A DNA stretch of 59,198 nucleotides from Gammaproteobacteria bacterium (lineage in GTDB: Bacteria > Pseudomonadota > Gammaproteobacteria > Steroidobacterales > Steroidobacteraceae): positions 1 to 59,198 of the forward strand of contig PLAH01000144.1 of assembly GCA_003134045.1 (NCBI GenBank), given 5' to 3'. Shown one piece after another: positions 9,625 to 19,281 of the stretch; within the stretch, counting starts at the first letter, position 1; each line of letters starts with the position of its first letter. The notes beneath the pieces were generated by a model. The model was not told the DNA's origin and did not search any database. It worked only from the letters and a program-made list of their open reading frames with translations. The translations under genes and the position numbers were made by a program.

Positions 9625-10343
9625 GTGCGGCGGAAGCGGGCGACGCAGGCGATGCGTCGATGACCGGCGCTGCAACGACCGGCGCTACGACGGCGGTCGC
9701 TGCAGTGGCCCTTGCGGAGGCGCGTGGGGCCGCGGCGCCATTTTCGCACCCCTTGTTGCGGACCGCGACCCCCGGGGCGTGGATCGCGCTGGCCTGCGGG
9801 TCGCCGGACATTCTGCTGATCGATCATGCGAACTGCGAGAAGAAAGCCGCCTCGACCGCTCTGTCGTTGATGTTCGCGTATGCCGAGGACTTGGAGCTGA
9901 CCGACAAGATGTCGCGGCTGGCGCGCGAGGAGCTGCGGCATTACGAACAGGTTGCCAAGCTCATGAAGTCGCTCCGCGTCGTGCCGCAGCGGTTGGCGCC
10001 GGGCCGCTATGCGGAGCGCCTGCGGCGCCTGGTCGCCAAGACCGAGCCCGAGCGCGAAGTCGATCTGATGGTCTGCGGCGCCTTCATCGAGGCGCGTTCC
10101 TGCGAACGCTTCGCGGCGTTGGCGCCGGCCATCGGCGGGTCTGCCGGCGCTCTGTTTCAGGGCCTGCACGACGCGGAGGCGCGGCACTACCGGGTGTATC
10201 TGGACTTGGCGCGCCGTGCCGCGGCGAGAAACGGTATCGATCTGGCGGCGCGGGTCAAGGAATTCGCGGTGCGCGAGGCTGAGCTCATCACCGGTCCCGA
10301 TGCCGTGTTCCGTTTTCACTCCGGCGTCCCCGGGCTGCTCTAA
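9621..10343 (+). CDS. miaE: tRNA-(ms2io6A)37 hydroxylase MiaE-like
   Basis: Non-haem diiron monooxygenase that hydroxylates ms2i6A at tRNA position 37. The ferritin-like diiron motifs are visible: NCEKKAASTALSLMF (first Glu), then EELRHYEQV (E-x-x-H), and later AEARHYRVYLDLA (second E-x-x-H). About 35 N-terminal residues are an Ala/Thr-rich low-complexity extension beyond the family norm; the core begins near FSHPLLRTATP. It is convergent with lpxH and overlaps it by 4 bp. Confidence 0.93.
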   Translation: MSAAEAGDAGDASMTGAATTGATTAVAAVALAEARGAAAPFSHPLLRTATPGAWIALACGSPDILLIDHANCEKKAASTALSLMFAYAEDLELTDKMSRLAREELRHYEQVAKLMKSLRVVPQRLAPGRYAERLRRLVAKTEPEREVDLMVCGAFIEARSCERFAALAPAIGGSAGALFQGLHDAEARHYRVYLDLARRAAARNGIDLAARVKEFAVREAELITGPDAVFRFHSGVPGLL

Positions 10344-11062
10344 CGCGGCAGGGATACCAATTCGGGACCGTTTCGGTCCCAGCGCAGCAGACTGCCCTGG
10401 GTGTGCCAATCGCCGAGGACGATGCGCGTGCAGGCTCTTCCGTCCACGCTGAGCGCATGTATGGCGGGGCGGTGGGTGTGGCCGTGCAGCAGCGTGGCAA
10501 CGGCGGCGGCGCGCAGCACCAGGGCGACGCTCGCCGCGTTCACATCGGTGATGTTGTTCTCCATGGCGGCCGTATGGGCCTGGCTGCCTGCGCGAGCCGC
10601 GCCGGCCAAGGCGCGCCGCCCGGCAACGGAGAGCGCCAAAAATTGCCCCTGCCAGCCGGGATCGCGCACGGTGGCGCGCAGGCGTTGATAGGCGCGATCG
10701 TCGGTGCACAACGCATCGCCATGCATCGCGAGGACGGGTTCTCCGTAGAGCGTGACGATCACGGGATCGCTCAAGATGTGCGCTCCCGAGAGCGCGCAGA
10801 ATCGGCTGCCCAGCAGAAAGTCGCGATTGCCATGCATGACGAAGCAGGGCACGCCTGCCGCCGTCAGCGAGCGGATGCCGGCGATGGCTGCCGTTTGCGC
10901 GGCGTCGGGGGCATCGTCGCCCACCCAGGATTCGAACAAGTCGCCGAGAATGTACAGAGCCTCGGCGCCGCGTGCCTCCTCCTCGAGCAGCGTCAGGAAC
11001 TGCTGTGTGATCTCGGGGCTGGTCGCATCGATGTGCAGATCCGAGATGAAAAGCGTGGCCAC
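10340..11062 (-). CDS. lpxH: UDP-2,3-diacylglucosamine diphosphatase
   Basis: Lipid A pathway enzyme that cleaves UDP-2,3-diacylglucosamine to lipid X and UMP at the cytoplasmic membrane face. The calcineurin-like metal motifs are FISDLHID (residues 5-12), LGDLFESWVGDD (40-51), MHGNRDF and MHGDALCTDD, and the C-terminal HGHTHRPAIH. The length of 240 residues is typical. It follows the cyclophilin gene on the same strand, 25 bp downstream, the common ppiB-lpxH pairing. Confidence 0.97.
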   Translation of the reverse strand: MATLFISDLHIDATSPEITQQFLTLLEEEARGAEALYILGDLFESWVGDDAPDAAQTAAIAGIRSLTAAGVPCFVMHGNRDFLLGSRFCALSGAHILSDPVIVTLYGEPVLAMHGDALCTDDRAYQRLRATVRDPGWQGQFLALSVAGRRALAGAARAGSQAHTAAMENNITDVNAASVALVLRAAAVATLLHGHTHRPAIHALSVDGRACTRIVLGDWHTQGSLLRWDRNGPELVSLPR

Positions 11063-11087
11063 GCTGCGCGCTTCCCGATCCGGATCC

Positions 11088-11840
11088 TTAAGGCGCGGCC
11101 ACGCGCTCGACGCGTTCGATGACCACTTGCTGCAGCGGTGCGTCTTCCTTGAACGGGCCTCTCGCGCCCGTCGCTACGTTGCCGATCTTGTCGACCACAT
11201 CCATGCCTTGCACGACCTTGCCGAACACCGCATAGCCCCAGCGGGTTTGATTGGGGTCGAGTGCGCCATTGTCGAACAGATTCACGTAGAACTGGCAATC
11301 GCCCTCGTGCGGCTCGGAGGGGCGTGCCAGGCCCACCGTGCCGCGCAGGTTGGTCAGGCCGTTGCCCGATTCGTTGGCCACTTTCATGGGCGCGCTCTTG
11401 AGCTTGTAGCCGGTGTCGAAGCCGCCGCCCTGAATCACGAAGTTCGGAATCACGCGGTGGAATATGGTCCCGGAGTAGTGGCCCTGATCGACATACTTCA
11501 AGAACTGCGCGACGGTCAGCGGCGCGCGTTCGGGCAGCAATTCGATGGTGAAATTTCCCTGCGAAGTCACCACCTGCACCTGAATCGGACCGGTAGGGGC
11601 GGCCTTCGCCGGCGCGCTGACGGGCGCCTTGGCCGGGGCCGGCGCAGCAGCAGATGCATCCCCCGATGACGTGGCGGCAGGCGCCGCGCCAGCCGGCGCT
11701 GCGGCCGCCGCCGGCGACGCTGCGTCGTTAACGGCAATCGTGGCGGGCGCGGTGCCGGCGGCGGCCGCGAAGCCAGCCGGAGCACCCGAGGACAGCGCAA
11801 TCGCCGAGACCAATCCAAGCACGAGAAGTAGCTGTTTCAT
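11088..11840 (-). CDS. periplasmic cyclophilin-type peptidyl-prolyl isomerase
   Basis: A 250-residue protein. A Sec signal peptide (MKQLLLVLGLVSAIALSSGAP) is followed by an Ala/Pro-rich linker of about 65 residues. The cyclophilin domain runs from about residue 85 (IQVQVVTSQGNFTIELLPERAP). Active-site blocks are GTIFHRVIPNFVIQGGG, RGTVGLARPSEPHEGDCQFYVNLFDN and YAVFGKVVQGMDVVDKI. It catalyses proline isomerisation of exported proteins. It is upstream of lpxH in one transcription unit and divergent from gltX, whose start is 38 bp away, so the promoters share that gap. Confidence 0.95.
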   Translation of the reverse strand: MKQLLLVLGLVSAIALSSGAPAGFAAAAGTAPATIAVNDAASPAAAAAPAGAAPAATSSGDASAAAPAPAKAPVSAPAKAAPTGPIQVQVVTSQGNFTIELLPERAPLTVAQFLKYVDQGHYSGTIFHRVIPNFVIQGGGFDTGYKLKSAPMKVANESGNGLTNLRGTVGLARPSEPHEGDCQFYVNLFDNGALDPNQTRWGYAVFGKVVQGMDVVDKIGNVATGARGPFKEDAPLQQVVIERVERVAAP

Positions 11841-11878
11841 GCTCCGAGATTCTACTCGAATAGGTACAATCTTGAGCT

Positions 11879-13264
11879 ATGTCGTCAACCGTCGTCACCC
11901 GATTTGCGCCGAGCCCCACCGGGTCCCTGCACCTGGGAAATGCGCGGACCGCGTTTTTCAGCTATTTGTGGGCGCGCAGAAGCGGCGGCCGATTCATTCT
12001 GCGCATCGAGGACACCGATGTGGAGCGCAGCCAGCCGCGCTTTCGCGACGAGCTGATGGTCGACCTGGGCTGGCTGGGATTCGAGTGGGATGAAGGGCCG
12101 GATGTCGGCGGGCCGTCGGGCCCGTATCTGCAGTCCGAGCGGGGCGCCTTCTATGGCGAGCTGTTCGGGCGGTTGGCGGCGGCCGGCCAAGTCTATCCTT
12201 GCTACTGCACCGCCGATGAACTCGAATTGTCGCGCAAGTTGCAGCGCATGGCGGGCAAGCCGCCCCGCTATGCGGGGACCTGCCGCACTTTGAGCGCCGG
12301 CGAACGCGCGGAGCGGGAGGCCCGGGGGCTCAATCCCACGCTGCGTTTCGCCGTGCCCGAGGCGGTGATCGAGTTCGACGATCTGGTGCACGGTCCGCAG
12401 AGATTCCTGTCGAGCGACATCGGCGATTTCATCGTGCGCAGGGAGGACGGTACGGCCGGATTTTTCTTCAGCAACGCGGTCGACGATGCCGTGATGGGCG
12501 TGACCCATGTGCTGCGCGGCGACGATCATCTCACCAACACGCCGCGCCAGCTGATGCTGTTGGATGCATTGCAGCTGCGGCGCCCCCGATATGGCCACGT
12601 GGGCCTGCTGGTGGGTGCCGATGGCGCGCCGCTGTCCAAGAGACATGGCAGCACCAGCGTGGCCGAATTCCGCGAGCGCGGCTTTTTGAGCGGCGCTTTG
12701 CTCAACCACTTGTTCCGTCTGGGGCATGCCAGCGACGTGGACGGCTGGCTGGCCACCGCCGACATGCCGGCGCATTTTTTCCCCGAGCATCTTGGCCGCG
12801 CGTCGGCGCGCTTCGATGAATCGCAACTGCTGCATTGGCAGAAGGAGACCTTGCAGCGCATGTCGGCGTCCGAGATACGCACCTGGATGGGGTCGAACGA
12901 ATCGACCGAATTCATAGAACTCGTCAGGCACAACGTGGTGCTGCCGGCCGATGCGCTGCCATGGGCGGCGGTCCTGCGGGGCGATTTGCCGCCGCTGGGA
13001 CCGGACGAGCAGCGGCTCATCGACGCCGCCGGATCGGAGTTCTTTTCGGCCGCGGCCGATGCGCTGGAGCGATCCGGCCCGGACCTCAAGGCGCTGACGA
13101 AGTTGCTGAAGGAGCGGACGGGGCGCAAGGGCGCGGAACTCTTCATGCCGCTGCGCGTGGCATTGACCGGCCAGGCGCACGGCCCCGAGCTTGCGCCGTT
13201 GCTCAAGCTCATGACCCCTGGTACGGCGCGCCGCCGCCTCGAATCCCATGCTAAGAATCCATAA
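11879..13264 (+). CDS. gltX: glutamyl-tRNA synthetase
   Basis: Charges tRNA(Glu) with glutamate. Class I signatures: [20 protein letters not shown] (HIGH-type motif HLGN) near residue 9, and the KMSKS-type [11 protein letters not shown] near residue 252. The C-terminal anticodon-binding helical domain is present ([18 protein letters not shown]). The length of 461 residues fits the bacterial enzyme. The start ATG overlaps no upstream gene. The 3' end overlaps cysS by 17 bp, so translation of the two synthetases is coupled. Confidence 0.97.
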   Translation: MSSTVVTRFAPSPTGSLHLGNARTAFFSYLWARRSGGRFILRIEDTDVERSQPRFRDELMVDLGWLGFEWDEGPDVGGPSGPYLQSERGAFYGELFGRLAAAGQVYPCYCTADELELSRKLQRMAGKPPRYAGTCRTLSAGERAEREARGLNPTLRFAVPEAVIEFDDLVHGPQRFLSSDIGDFIVRREDGTAGFFFSNAVDDAVMGVTHVLRGDDHLTNTPRQLMLLDALQLRRPRYGHVGLLVGADGAPLSKRHGSTSVAEFRERGFLSGALLNHLFRLGHASDVDGWLATADMPAHFFPEHLGRASARFDESQLLHWQKETLQRMSASEIRTWMGSNESTEFIELVRHNVVLPADALPWAAVLRGDLPPLGPDEQRLIDAAGSEFFSAAADALERSGPDLKALTKLLKERTGRKGAELFMPLRVALTGQAHGPELAPLLKLMTPGTARRRLESHAKNP

Positions 13265-14732
13265 TTCGCTGACCGGCGAGAAAGAGGCATTCAAGCCGCT
13301 TCGTCCCAACGAAGTGCGCATGTATGTGTGCGGCATCACGGTCTACGACTACATTCATCTCGGGCACGCGCGCATGTTGACGGTGTTCGATCTGGTGCAG
13401 CGCTATCTGCGTTCGTGCGATTATCGCGTGACCTACGTGCGCAATGTCACCGATATCGACGACAAGATCATTCAGCGTGCGGCGGCCAACGGCGAGGACT
13501 GGGCGCAGCTTGCGCGGCGCTTCACCGCGGCGATGCAAGAGGATTGCGCCACCCTCGGTTTGCAGACGCCGGATTTCGAGCCGCGCGCCACCGACTACAT
13601 AGGCCCCATCATCGCGATGACGTCGACGTTGATCGCCCGGGGCTTTGCCTATGTCGCCGCCGATGGCGACGTGATGTATTCGGTCCGGAAGTTTCCCGCG
13701 TACGGCCGCTTGTCCGGCAAGAAGATCGACGATCTGCGCGCCGGTTCGCGCGTGCAGATCGACGAGTACAAGCTCGACCCTCTGGACTTCGTGCTGTGGA
13801 AGCATGCGAAGCCCGGCGAACCCTCCTGGCCCTCGCCGTGGGGAGACGGCCGTCCCGGCTGGCACATCGAGTGTTCCGCGATGTCGACCGAACTGCTCGG
13901 CAGCTATTTCGATTTGCATGGCGGCGGGATGGACTTGAAGTTCCCGCATCACGAGAACGAGATTGCGCAATCGTGCGCCGCCTGCGACGCTCCCTTCGTG
14001 CACGTGTGGATGCACAACGGTTTCGTGCGGATCAACGACGAGAAGATGTCGAAGTCGCTCGGCAATTTCTTTACGGTGCGCGAAGTGCTGAAGACGTTGC
14101 GCGACCCGGAAGTGCTGCGATTCTTTCTGTTGAGCAGCCACTATCGCGGCCCCATCAACTATTCGCAGGCCCAACTGGCGCAGGCAGACGAGACGCTGCT
14201 GGGGCTGTACCGGGCATTGAACGATGCGCCGGGCGCCGGCGCTGGGCTTGCCCATGATGCGTCGGCCGATTCGGGGTTGGCCGCTGCGGGTCTCACGCCT
14301 GCGGGGGTGGGGCATTCCGGGTTGGCGCCTGCCGATGCGCTCGCGCATCCGGCGTGGGCGCAATTTCACGCCGCCATGGAAGATGATTTCAACACGCCGG
14401 AGGCCTTGGCGGTGATGCAGGGTGTGGCGCGCGAACTCAACAGCGCCAAGGCGAGCGGCGATGCCGCCGCGGCCGCGTCGTACGCAGCGCTTCTGCGCAG
14501 GATGGGCGAAGTGCTGGGCGTATTGCAGCAGGCACCGAGCGTGTATTTGAAACGTTCGGTGGCGGCCGGGCCGTTGACGGACGAGGCTGTCGACGCGCTA
14601 TTGCTCGAGCGCAAAGCGGCTCGTGCGGCGAAGAACTTCGGCGAGTCGGATCGGATCCGCGACCTGTTGGTGGCGGGGGGTGTGCTCATCGAGGACAAGC
14701 CTGGCGGTATTACCGGGTGGCGGAGAGCCTGA
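13248..14732 (+). CDS. cysS: cysteinyl-tRNA synthetase
   Basis: Charges tRNA(Cys). It has [17 protein letters not shown] (zinc ligand Cys plus HIGH motif) near residue 26, WHIECSAMS, the zinc ligands in [11 protein letters not shown], and [13 protein letters not shown]. The normal enzyme is about 460 residues. This one has 494 because of a Gly/Ala/Leu-rich insertion at about residues 327-364 ([20 protein letters not shown]) between the catalytic core and the anticodon-binding domain. That insertion resembles those in FolC and the SPOR protein. Confidence 0.97.
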   Translation: MLRIHNSLTGEKEAFKPLRPNEVRMYVCGITVYDYIHLGHARMLTVFDLVQRYLRSCDYRVTYVRNVTDIDDKIIQRAAANGEDWAQLARRFTAAMQEDCATLGLQTPDFEPRATDYIGPIIAMTSTLIARGFAYVAADGDVMYSVRKFPAYGRLSGKKIDDLRAGSRVQIDEYKLDPLDFVLWKHAKPGEPSWPSPWGDGRPGWHIECSAMSTELLGSYFDLHGGGMDLKFPHHENEIAQSCAACDAPFVHVWMHNGFVRINDEKMSKSLGNFFTVREVLKTLRDPEVLRFFLLSSHYRGPINYSQAQLAQADETLLGLYRALNDAPGAGAGLAHDASADSGLAAAGLTPAGVGHSGLAPADALAHPAWAQFHAAMEDDFNTPEALAVMQGVARELNSAKASGDAAAAASYAALLRRMGEVLGVLQQAPSVYLKRSVAAGPLTDEAVDALLLERKAARAAKNFGESDRIRDLLVAGGVLIEDKPGGITGWRRA

Positions 14733-14772
14733 GCCCTCCGTCACCCGGTGCCGAGATATCAGATCGACTGGA

Positions 14773-15105
14773 TCAGTCGGAGCGGCGCGTGGCGATGATG
14801 CCTACGGCGATGCCGATCAACGCGGCGATACCGACCACCTGCCAGGGGTTGTCCCGCACGTAGGTGTCCGTGGTCTTGGTCACTTGACGCGCCTGGCTCC
14901 GCACCTGGGCCGCGCCGTCGCTGAGCGCGCTTTTCGCCGCCGCCAGCGCGATTTTGACCTTGGCCTTGACGCGGGCGATTTCCGGAGTATCGACATCCTT
15001 CAACGCGTCAGTCAGATCCTGAACGTTGTCGATGAAGTTGTTGATCTGGCCATTGGCGTAGTCCTTGGCGTTGCGGACTTGGCTGCCGTCTAAAAGCGAT
15101 TCCAT
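14773..15105 (-). CDS. DUF883 family (ElaB/YqjD-like) membrane-anchored protein
   Basis: A 110-residue protein. It is mostly amphipathic helix (NGQINNFIDNVQDLTDALKD..., LAAAKSALSDGAAQVRSQAR) with a C-terminal membrane segment NPWQVVGIAALIGIAVGIIATRR, the DUF883 signature. E. coli relatives ElaB and YqjD are stationary-phase inner-membrane proteins that bind ribosomes. It lies directly downstream of a DUF1328 gene on the same strand, a pair often seen among stress-induced membrane genes. Confidence 0.9.
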   Translation of the reverse strand: MESLLDGSQVRNAKDYANGQINNFIDNVQDLTDALKDVDTPEIARVKAKVKIALAAAKSALSDGAAQVRSQARQVTKTTDTYVRDNPWQVVGIAALIGIAVGIIATRRSD

Positions 15106-15144
15106 TGAATTCTCCGGGTTGAAAGTGAACGTAGCGGCGAGCTG

Positions 15145-15309
15145 CTAGACGCGCCGACCCATGCTCATCAGGAAACTGACGACGGCACCGATCAGGAACA
15201 CGACGAACAGCACTTTGGCGATGCCGGCGGCGCCGACCGCGATGCCGCCGAAGCCGAAGAACGCTGCAATCAGCGCGATGATGAAAAACACGACTGCATA
15301 ATGAAGCAT
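15145..15309 (-). CDS. DUF1328 small membrane protein (YtjA-like)
   Basis: A 54-residue ORF, read by eye on the - strand: [20 protein letters not shown], then [18 protein letters not shown] and [16 protein letters not shown]. Two transmembrane helices and the start MLHYAVVFF...AAFFGFGG match the DUF1328/YtjA family exactly. It is 39 bp upstream of the DUF883 gene and probably cotranscribed. Function unknown; relatives are stress-induced. The longer ORF in another frame here is a shadow. Confidence 0.9.
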   Translation of the reverse strand: MLHYAVVFFIIALIAAFFGFGGIAVGAAGIAKVLFVVFLIGAVVSFLMSMGRRV

Positions 15310-15427
15310 AAGTCACCATGAGTAAGTAGACACGTTTCGATGGGGCTAGTCTCCGTCAGTCCGGGCAGCAGCGCAGTCGGTGCACCGCCAGGTGGAGCGT
15401 AGGATATGCCCCACGCCGTTCACGCTC

Positions 15428-16285
15428 TCAAGCGGGGCTGCGCGCGACGGCCGCTTCCAGCGTGTTTTTCATCAGCATGGCCACCGTCATGGGGCCCACA
15501 CCGCCGGGCACGGGGGTGATCCAGGCGGCGCGTTGCATCGCGCCCGCGAAATCGACGTCGCCGCACAATTTGCCGTCGTCGGAGCGGTTCATCCCCACGT
15601 CGATGATGATGCTGCCGGGCTTGATCCACTCGCCGCGGATGATGCCGGGCCGCCCCACCGCGACCACCAGGATGTCGGCGGCGCTCACATAGGGCGCAAG
15701 TTCGCCGGTGAAGCGATGGCACACCGTGACGGTGCCGCCCATCAGCAGCAATTCGAGGGCCATGGGCCGGCCGACGATATTGGAGGCGCCGACGACGACG
15801 CAATGCTTGCCCATGGGCGAGACTCCGACGTGCTCGATCAGCTTGGTGACGCCGTAGGGAGTACAGGGCCGGATCAGCGGTACACGCAGCGCCAGGCGGC
15901 CGACGTTGTAGGGATGGAATCCGTCCACGTCCTTGGTGGGATCGATCTTCTCGATGATGGCGCTCTGTTCGATGTGCTGCGGCAGCGGCAACTGCACCAG
16001 AATGCCGTCGATCGCGGGATCGCGGTTCAGGGCCTCGATCAGCTGTATCAATTCCTGCTGGGTGGTGGAATATGGTAAATCGTGAGCCACCGACAAAATA
16101 CCCGAATCGGCGCAAGCCTTGCGTTTGTTGCGCACGTAGACCTCGGACGCCGGGTTGTTGCCCACCATGACCACCGCCAAACCGGGACGGCGCCGCCCGC
16201 GGGAGATCATCTCTCCCACCTGCGAGGCGATATCGGCTTTTATCTGGCCGGCAAGCGCTTTGCCGTCGATGAGCTGCGCGGGCAT
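15428..16285 (-). CDS. folD: bifunctional methylenetetrahydrofolate dehydrogenase / methenyl-THF cyclohydrolase
   Basis: Interconverts 5,10-methylene- and 10-formyl-THF with NADP. Signatures: [23 protein letters not shown] (with the catalytic Lys of YVRNKRKAC), [43 protein letters not shown] (dinucleotide loop) and [15 protein letters not shown] at the end. The length of 285 residues is normal. Its 3' end faces the DUF1328 gene on the same strand, 118 bp away. Confidence 0.98.
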   Translation of the reverse strand: MPAQLIDGKALAGQIKADIASQVGEMISRGRRRPGLAVVMVGNNPASEVYVRNKRKACADSGILSVAHDLPYSTTQQELIQLIEALNRDPAIDGILVQLPLPQHIEQSAIIEKIDPTKDVDGFHPYNVGRLALRVPLIRPCTPYGVTKLIEHVGVSPMGKHCVVVGASNIVGRPMALELLLMGGTVTVCHRFTGELAPYVSAADILVVAVGRPGIIRGEWIKPGSIIIDVGMNRSDDGKLCGDVDFAGAMQRAAWITPVPGGVGPMTVAMLMKNTLEAAVARSPA

Positions 16286-16360
16286 TCGGGAACCTCATGC
16301 TGTCGTCAGGGCGGCAGATTCTCGCACGGCGAGGGTGCGAGGCGATACGATCGGCGCCGC

Positions 16361-16852
16361 ATGCAGACGTTACTGATCGTGTACCACTCGTTGACCGGCG
16401 GCACGCTGCAGATGGCGCAGGCGGCGGCGCGCGGCGCGGCGGCCGAATCCTCGCTGCGCGTGTCGCTGCGCCGCGCCGAGGACACGGGGGCCGCGGATGT
16501 GCTGGAGGCGGCCGGCTATGTATTCGCCACGCCGGAAAATCTCGGCGCGATGTCGGGCCGCATGAAGGATTTTTTCGACCGGACTTACTATGCTGCGCTC
16601 GATCGGCTGAATGGCAGACCTTACGCGATATTGATTTGCGCCGGCAGCGACGGACGCAATGCGGCTCAGCAGGTCGAGCGCATCGCGACGGGGTGGCGCC
16701 TCAAGTCCATCGCGCCGCCGCTCATCGTGTGCACGCACGCCCAGACGCCGGAGCAGATTCTACGCGCCAAACACCTGCCGGCGGCGAGCCTGCGGGCATG
16801 CGAGGAACTGGGTGCGACCCTCGCGGCGGGCACCGCGATGGGCATCTTCTAG
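16361..16852 (+). CDS. flavodoxin-like / NAD(P)H-dependent FMN oxidoreductase
   Basis: A 163-residue cytoplasmic protein. The phosphate-binding loop VYHSLTGGTLQMAQAAA starts at residue 7, the flavodoxin-fold FMN site. The second FMN loop is FATPENLGAMSGRMKDFFDRTYY (the P-E-N-L-G-x-M-S-G pattern of small NAD(P)H-FMN reductases), followed by YAILICAGSDGRNAAQQ. The ATG at 16361 lies 75 bp from the divergent folD start. Electron partner unknown. Confidence 0.85.
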   Translation: MQTLLIVYHSLTGGTLQMAQAAARGAAAESSLRVSLRRAEDTGAADVLEAAGYVFATPENLGAMSGRMKDFFDRTYYAALDRLNGRPYAILICAGSDGRNAAQQVERIATGWRLKSIAPPLIVCTHAQTPEQILRAKHLPAASLRACEELGATLAAGTAMGIF

Positions 16853-16853
16853 T

Positions 16854-17015
16854 TCAGTGCTTGCGCAGCGCCGTGGACCCCTTGGCATATAGCCACAACA
16901 GGGTTGCGATGACGCTGCCGCCGGGCAATTGAAGAATGTCGGGGTCCAAATCGGCGCCGGCGCTCTGGATGCGGACGGCGAGCCGTGCCGCGTAGGATTC
17001 TATTTGATCTCTCAT
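16854..17015 (-). CDS. small hypothetical protein preceded by a MarR-type operator
   Basis: 53 residues, starting MRDQIESYAARLAVR. The chosen start at 17015 has GGAG six bases upstream. The frame stays open to 17060, but that longer form would run through the inverted repeat at 17041-17054, which is more likely regulatory. No domain recognised: an amphipathic N-terminal helix, a middle with DPDILQLPGG, and a hydrophobic patch (VIATLLWLYA) near the C-terminus. It lies downstream of marR on the same strand with its own copy of the marR operator, so it is a likely direct target. Confidence 0.6.
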   Translation of the reverse strand: MRDQIESYAARLAVRIQSAGADLDPDILQLPGGSVIATLLWLYAKGSTALRKH

Positions 17016-17040
17016 CGTCATCTCCGATGCCCAAACAACT

Positions 17041-17054
17041 ATTGCCTGGGCAAT
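17041..17054. promoter_or_regulatory. MarR-type operator copy 2
   Basis: ATTGCCTGGGCAAT, a perfect 6-bp inverted repeat with a 2-bp centre. The half-site TTGCC/GGCAA is identical to the one inside the marR promoter. It lies 26 bp upstream of the chosen start of the 53-residue gene and 16 bp downstream of the marR stop. Confidence 0.7.
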
Positions 17055-17069
17055 CGACACACCAAAAAA

Positions 17070-17543
17070 TTACACGTTCGCGAGCATTCGCCTGAGCACC
17101 TTTTCCATCTCTCGCACCTGGGTCTTGGTCACGCCTTTCAGCAGCCGATTCACGACACGATCGAGACAGGCTTCCATCTTCGGAAACGCGGCCTGTCCGG
17201 CAGCAGTCACCTCGAGGGCAACCGACCGGCGAGTATGCGGCAGCGCGACGCGCCGAATGAGTTGCTTCGCCTCCAGGCGATCGATCATCCGGCTCATGGC
17301 GCCGCGGTCGTAATCCATCGACTTGCACAGTTCGCAGGCCGATTGGGCGCTTCCCTTCAACACGTTCTTCAGGATCGCGAATTGAGCGGCCGTGACCTCG
17401 AGCGAGGCTACTTCCCTGTCGCCGAGAAACTCTTCGTCCAGCCCGGTGATGATGGCCAGGCGAACCTGCGCCACCAGCGCGCCGAGTTCGGTATGGGTCA
17501 CCGATCTGCCCTCGTCCTCTTCGCTGCTGACCAACGCTCGCAT
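17070..17543 (-). CDS. MarR family transcriptional regulator
   Basis: About 157 residues with a winged-helix core: VTAAQFAILKNVLKGSAQSACELCKSMDYDRGAMSRMIDRLEAKQLIRRVALPHTRRSVALEVTAAG. This is the standard MarR H3-H4-wing layout, with the R-S-V-A-L wing. The open frame extends to 17579, but that would place the promoter inside the gene. The ATG at 17543 would be nearly leaderless from the predicted start site. A GTG at 17501 with GAGG-rich DNA upstream is an equally good start. Probably an autorepressor; ligand unknown. Confidence 0.9.
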   Translation of the reverse strand: MRALVSSEEDEGRSVTHTELGALVAQVRLAIITGLDEEFLGDREVASLEVTAAQFAILKNVLKGSAQSACELCKSMDYDRGAMSRMIDRLEAKQLIRRVALPHTRRSVALEVTAAGQAAFPKMEACLDRVVNRLLKGVTKTQVREMEKVLRRMLANV

Positions 17544-17550
17544 GGGGCAC

Positions 17551-17579
17551 ATAATAGTTGCCGGGGCAACAATTGTCAA
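17551..17579 (-). promoter_or_regulatory. marR promoter with embedded operator
   Basis: On the - strand, TTGACA (17579-17574), a 17-bp spacer and TATTAT (17556-17551) form a near-consensus sigma-70 promoter. The spacer contains the inverted repeat GTTGCCCCGGCAAC (17570-17557), which abuts the -10 box. A repressor bound there would block RNA polymerase directly, consistent with autorepression. Confidence 0.8.
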
Positions 17580-17847
17580 GGCAGCTCAGTACCGTCACCT
17601 GCAGTACATCGGCATCGGGAATTTGACCGGTTATCGGGTATCGCATCGGCTAGCAGGGACCAAGACACTTCACGGCAACGAAAGAACGCAAGGGTCGTGA
17701 AGTGTCGTTGACCTCGCTCGCCAGGTCTCGGACCGGCCAGCATGCGGCATCGGGATGGCGGGCGACATCAGCCGTCGGGCGATGGATGACAGCGTTTGGC
17801 GGCAAACGACGACTATTGGGCCGGCTGCCGGTCCCGCAAGTTGCCGC

Positions 17848-19242
17848 ATGACCCCAAAAAGCGCTCTTCGATATCAAATCCCGGTCGCGGCGGCCATTTC
17901 ACTGGCGCTGTGCAGCGCGGCTTTCGCGGCGGCGGCCGAGGAGACGGCGGGCGAATACGGTCCGAATCCCACGATCGGGGAACCCCACAAATCGCTGCTC
18001 CCGACGGTGCATACGGCCAAGGCGGAGGGCTGGAAAGACGGCATGACGCCGCGCGCCGCGCGCGGTACCGCGGTCGCCGCTTTCGCCACGGGCTTGAGCC
18101 ATCCGCGGTGGCTGTACGTGCTTCCCAACGGCGACGTGCTGGTGGCGGAGTCCGACGCGCCGCCCAAGCCCGACGACAGCAAGGGTCTCAGCGGCGAGGT
18201 GCACAAGCTGGTGATGAAGCGCGCGGGCTCGGGCGCACATCCCAGTGCCAATCGGATCACCTTGCTGCGTCCCATCCCCGGCGGGAGCGGCGTCGAGCGG
18301 CACATCTTCCTGCAGGACTTGAACTCACCCATCGGCATGGCGTTGGTCGGCGACACGTTTTACGTGGCCGACAGCGACGCCGTGCTGCGCGTCCCCTACA
18401 CCCCGGGCGAGACCGAGATACGTTCGGTACCGGTCAAGGTCACGGACTTGCCGGGCGGCACGATCAACCATCATTGGACCAAGAGCCTCATCGCCAGTCC
18501 CGACGGGCGCAAACTGTTCGTCGGCGTGGGGTCCAACAGCAATGCCGCGGAGAACGGACTCGAGGTGGAACACGAGCGCGCCGCGGTGTGGGAGATCGAT
18601 CCTAAGACCGGCACTCATCGTGTTTTCGCCTCCGGATTGCGCAATCCCGTGGGACTTGCGTGGCAACCCGACAGCGGCCAGTTGTGGGTGTCCGTCAACG
18701 AGCGCGACGAACTGGGCGATCACCTGCCGCCCGACTACATGACGGCGCTGCACGATGGCGCGTTCTATGGCTGGCCCTTCAGCTATTACGGGCAGCACGT
18801 GGACGATCGCGTCAAGCCACAGAATCCCGACCTGGTGGCCAAGGCCGTTCCGCCGGACTACGCCTTGGGTGCGCATACGGCGTCGTTGGGTCTGTGCTGG
18901 TCGGCGGGCTCCGCGCTTCCCGAGTTCCAGCATGGCATGTTCGTCGGCCAGCACGGCTCCTGGAATCGCAAGGTCTACAGCGGGTACAAAGTGGTGTACG
19001 TACCGTTCGAGCGGGGCGAACCCGCGGGACTGCCGGTGGAGGTGCTGGGCGGTTTTCTCGACGCCGACCACCGGGCTCTCGGCCGGCCGGTCGGGGTGGC
19101 CATCGACAAGGAAGGCGCGCTGCTGGTGGCGGATGACGTGGGCAACACGGTGTGGCGAGTGACGCGCGCGGCCCACGCGCCCACCGCATCAGAGGTGACG
19201 TCGCGCGATGCCACTCTCGCCGGCGACCCCCCGCGGCGTTGA
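17848..19242 (+). CDS. exported PQQ-type sugar dehydrogenase (L-sorbosone dehydrogenase-like)
   Basis: The start at 17848 gives a Sec signal peptide (IPVAAAISLALCSAAFAAAAEE) and a 464-residue periplasmic beta-propeller. Blocks typical of sorbosone dehydrogenase / GDH-B-like proteins: FATGLSHPRWLYVLPNGDVLVAE, GMALVGDTFYVADSDAVLRVPY, FASGLRNPVGLAWQPDSGQLWVSVNERDELGDHLPPDY, FYGWPFSYYG and GMFVGQHGSWNRK. It probably oxidises an aldose or aldehyde with PQQ or a related cofactor. No PQQ synthesis genes are in the window. The upstream 268 bp to the divergent marR contain only the marR promoter. Confidence 0.88.
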   Translation: MTPKSALRYQIPVAAAISLALCSAAFAAAAEETAGEYGPNPTIGEPHKSLLPTVHTAKAEGWKDGMTPRAARGTAVAAFATGLSHPRWLYVLPNGDVLVAESDAPPKPDDSKGLSGEVHKLVMKRAGSGAHPSANRITLLRPIPGGSGVERHIFLQDLNSPIGMALVGDTFYVADSDAVLRVPYTPGETEIRSVPVKVTDLPGGTINHHWTKSLIASPDGRKLFVGVGSNSNAAENGLEVEHERAAVWEIDPKTGTHRVFASGLRNPVGLAWQPDSGQLWVSVNERDELGDHLPPDYMTALHDGAFYGWPFSYYGQHVDDRVKPQNPDLVAKAVPPDYALGAHTASLGLCWSAGSALPEFQHGMFVGQHGSWNRKVYSGYKVVYVPFERGEPAGLPVEVLGGFLDADHRALGRPVGVAIDKEGALLVADDVGNTVWRVTRAAHAPTASEVTSRDATLAGDPPRR

Positions 19243-19281
19243 TACGCGCCCTAAAACATGCCGTGACGCTGCCAGGCGCGC

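Noticed and set aside
6739..9675. A 978-codon open frame on the - strand across purF, the kinase and cvpA
   Set aside because: It is antisense to three clearly conserved genes, is rich in His, Arg and Gln in the way shadow frames of GC-rich DNA are, and shows no domain.
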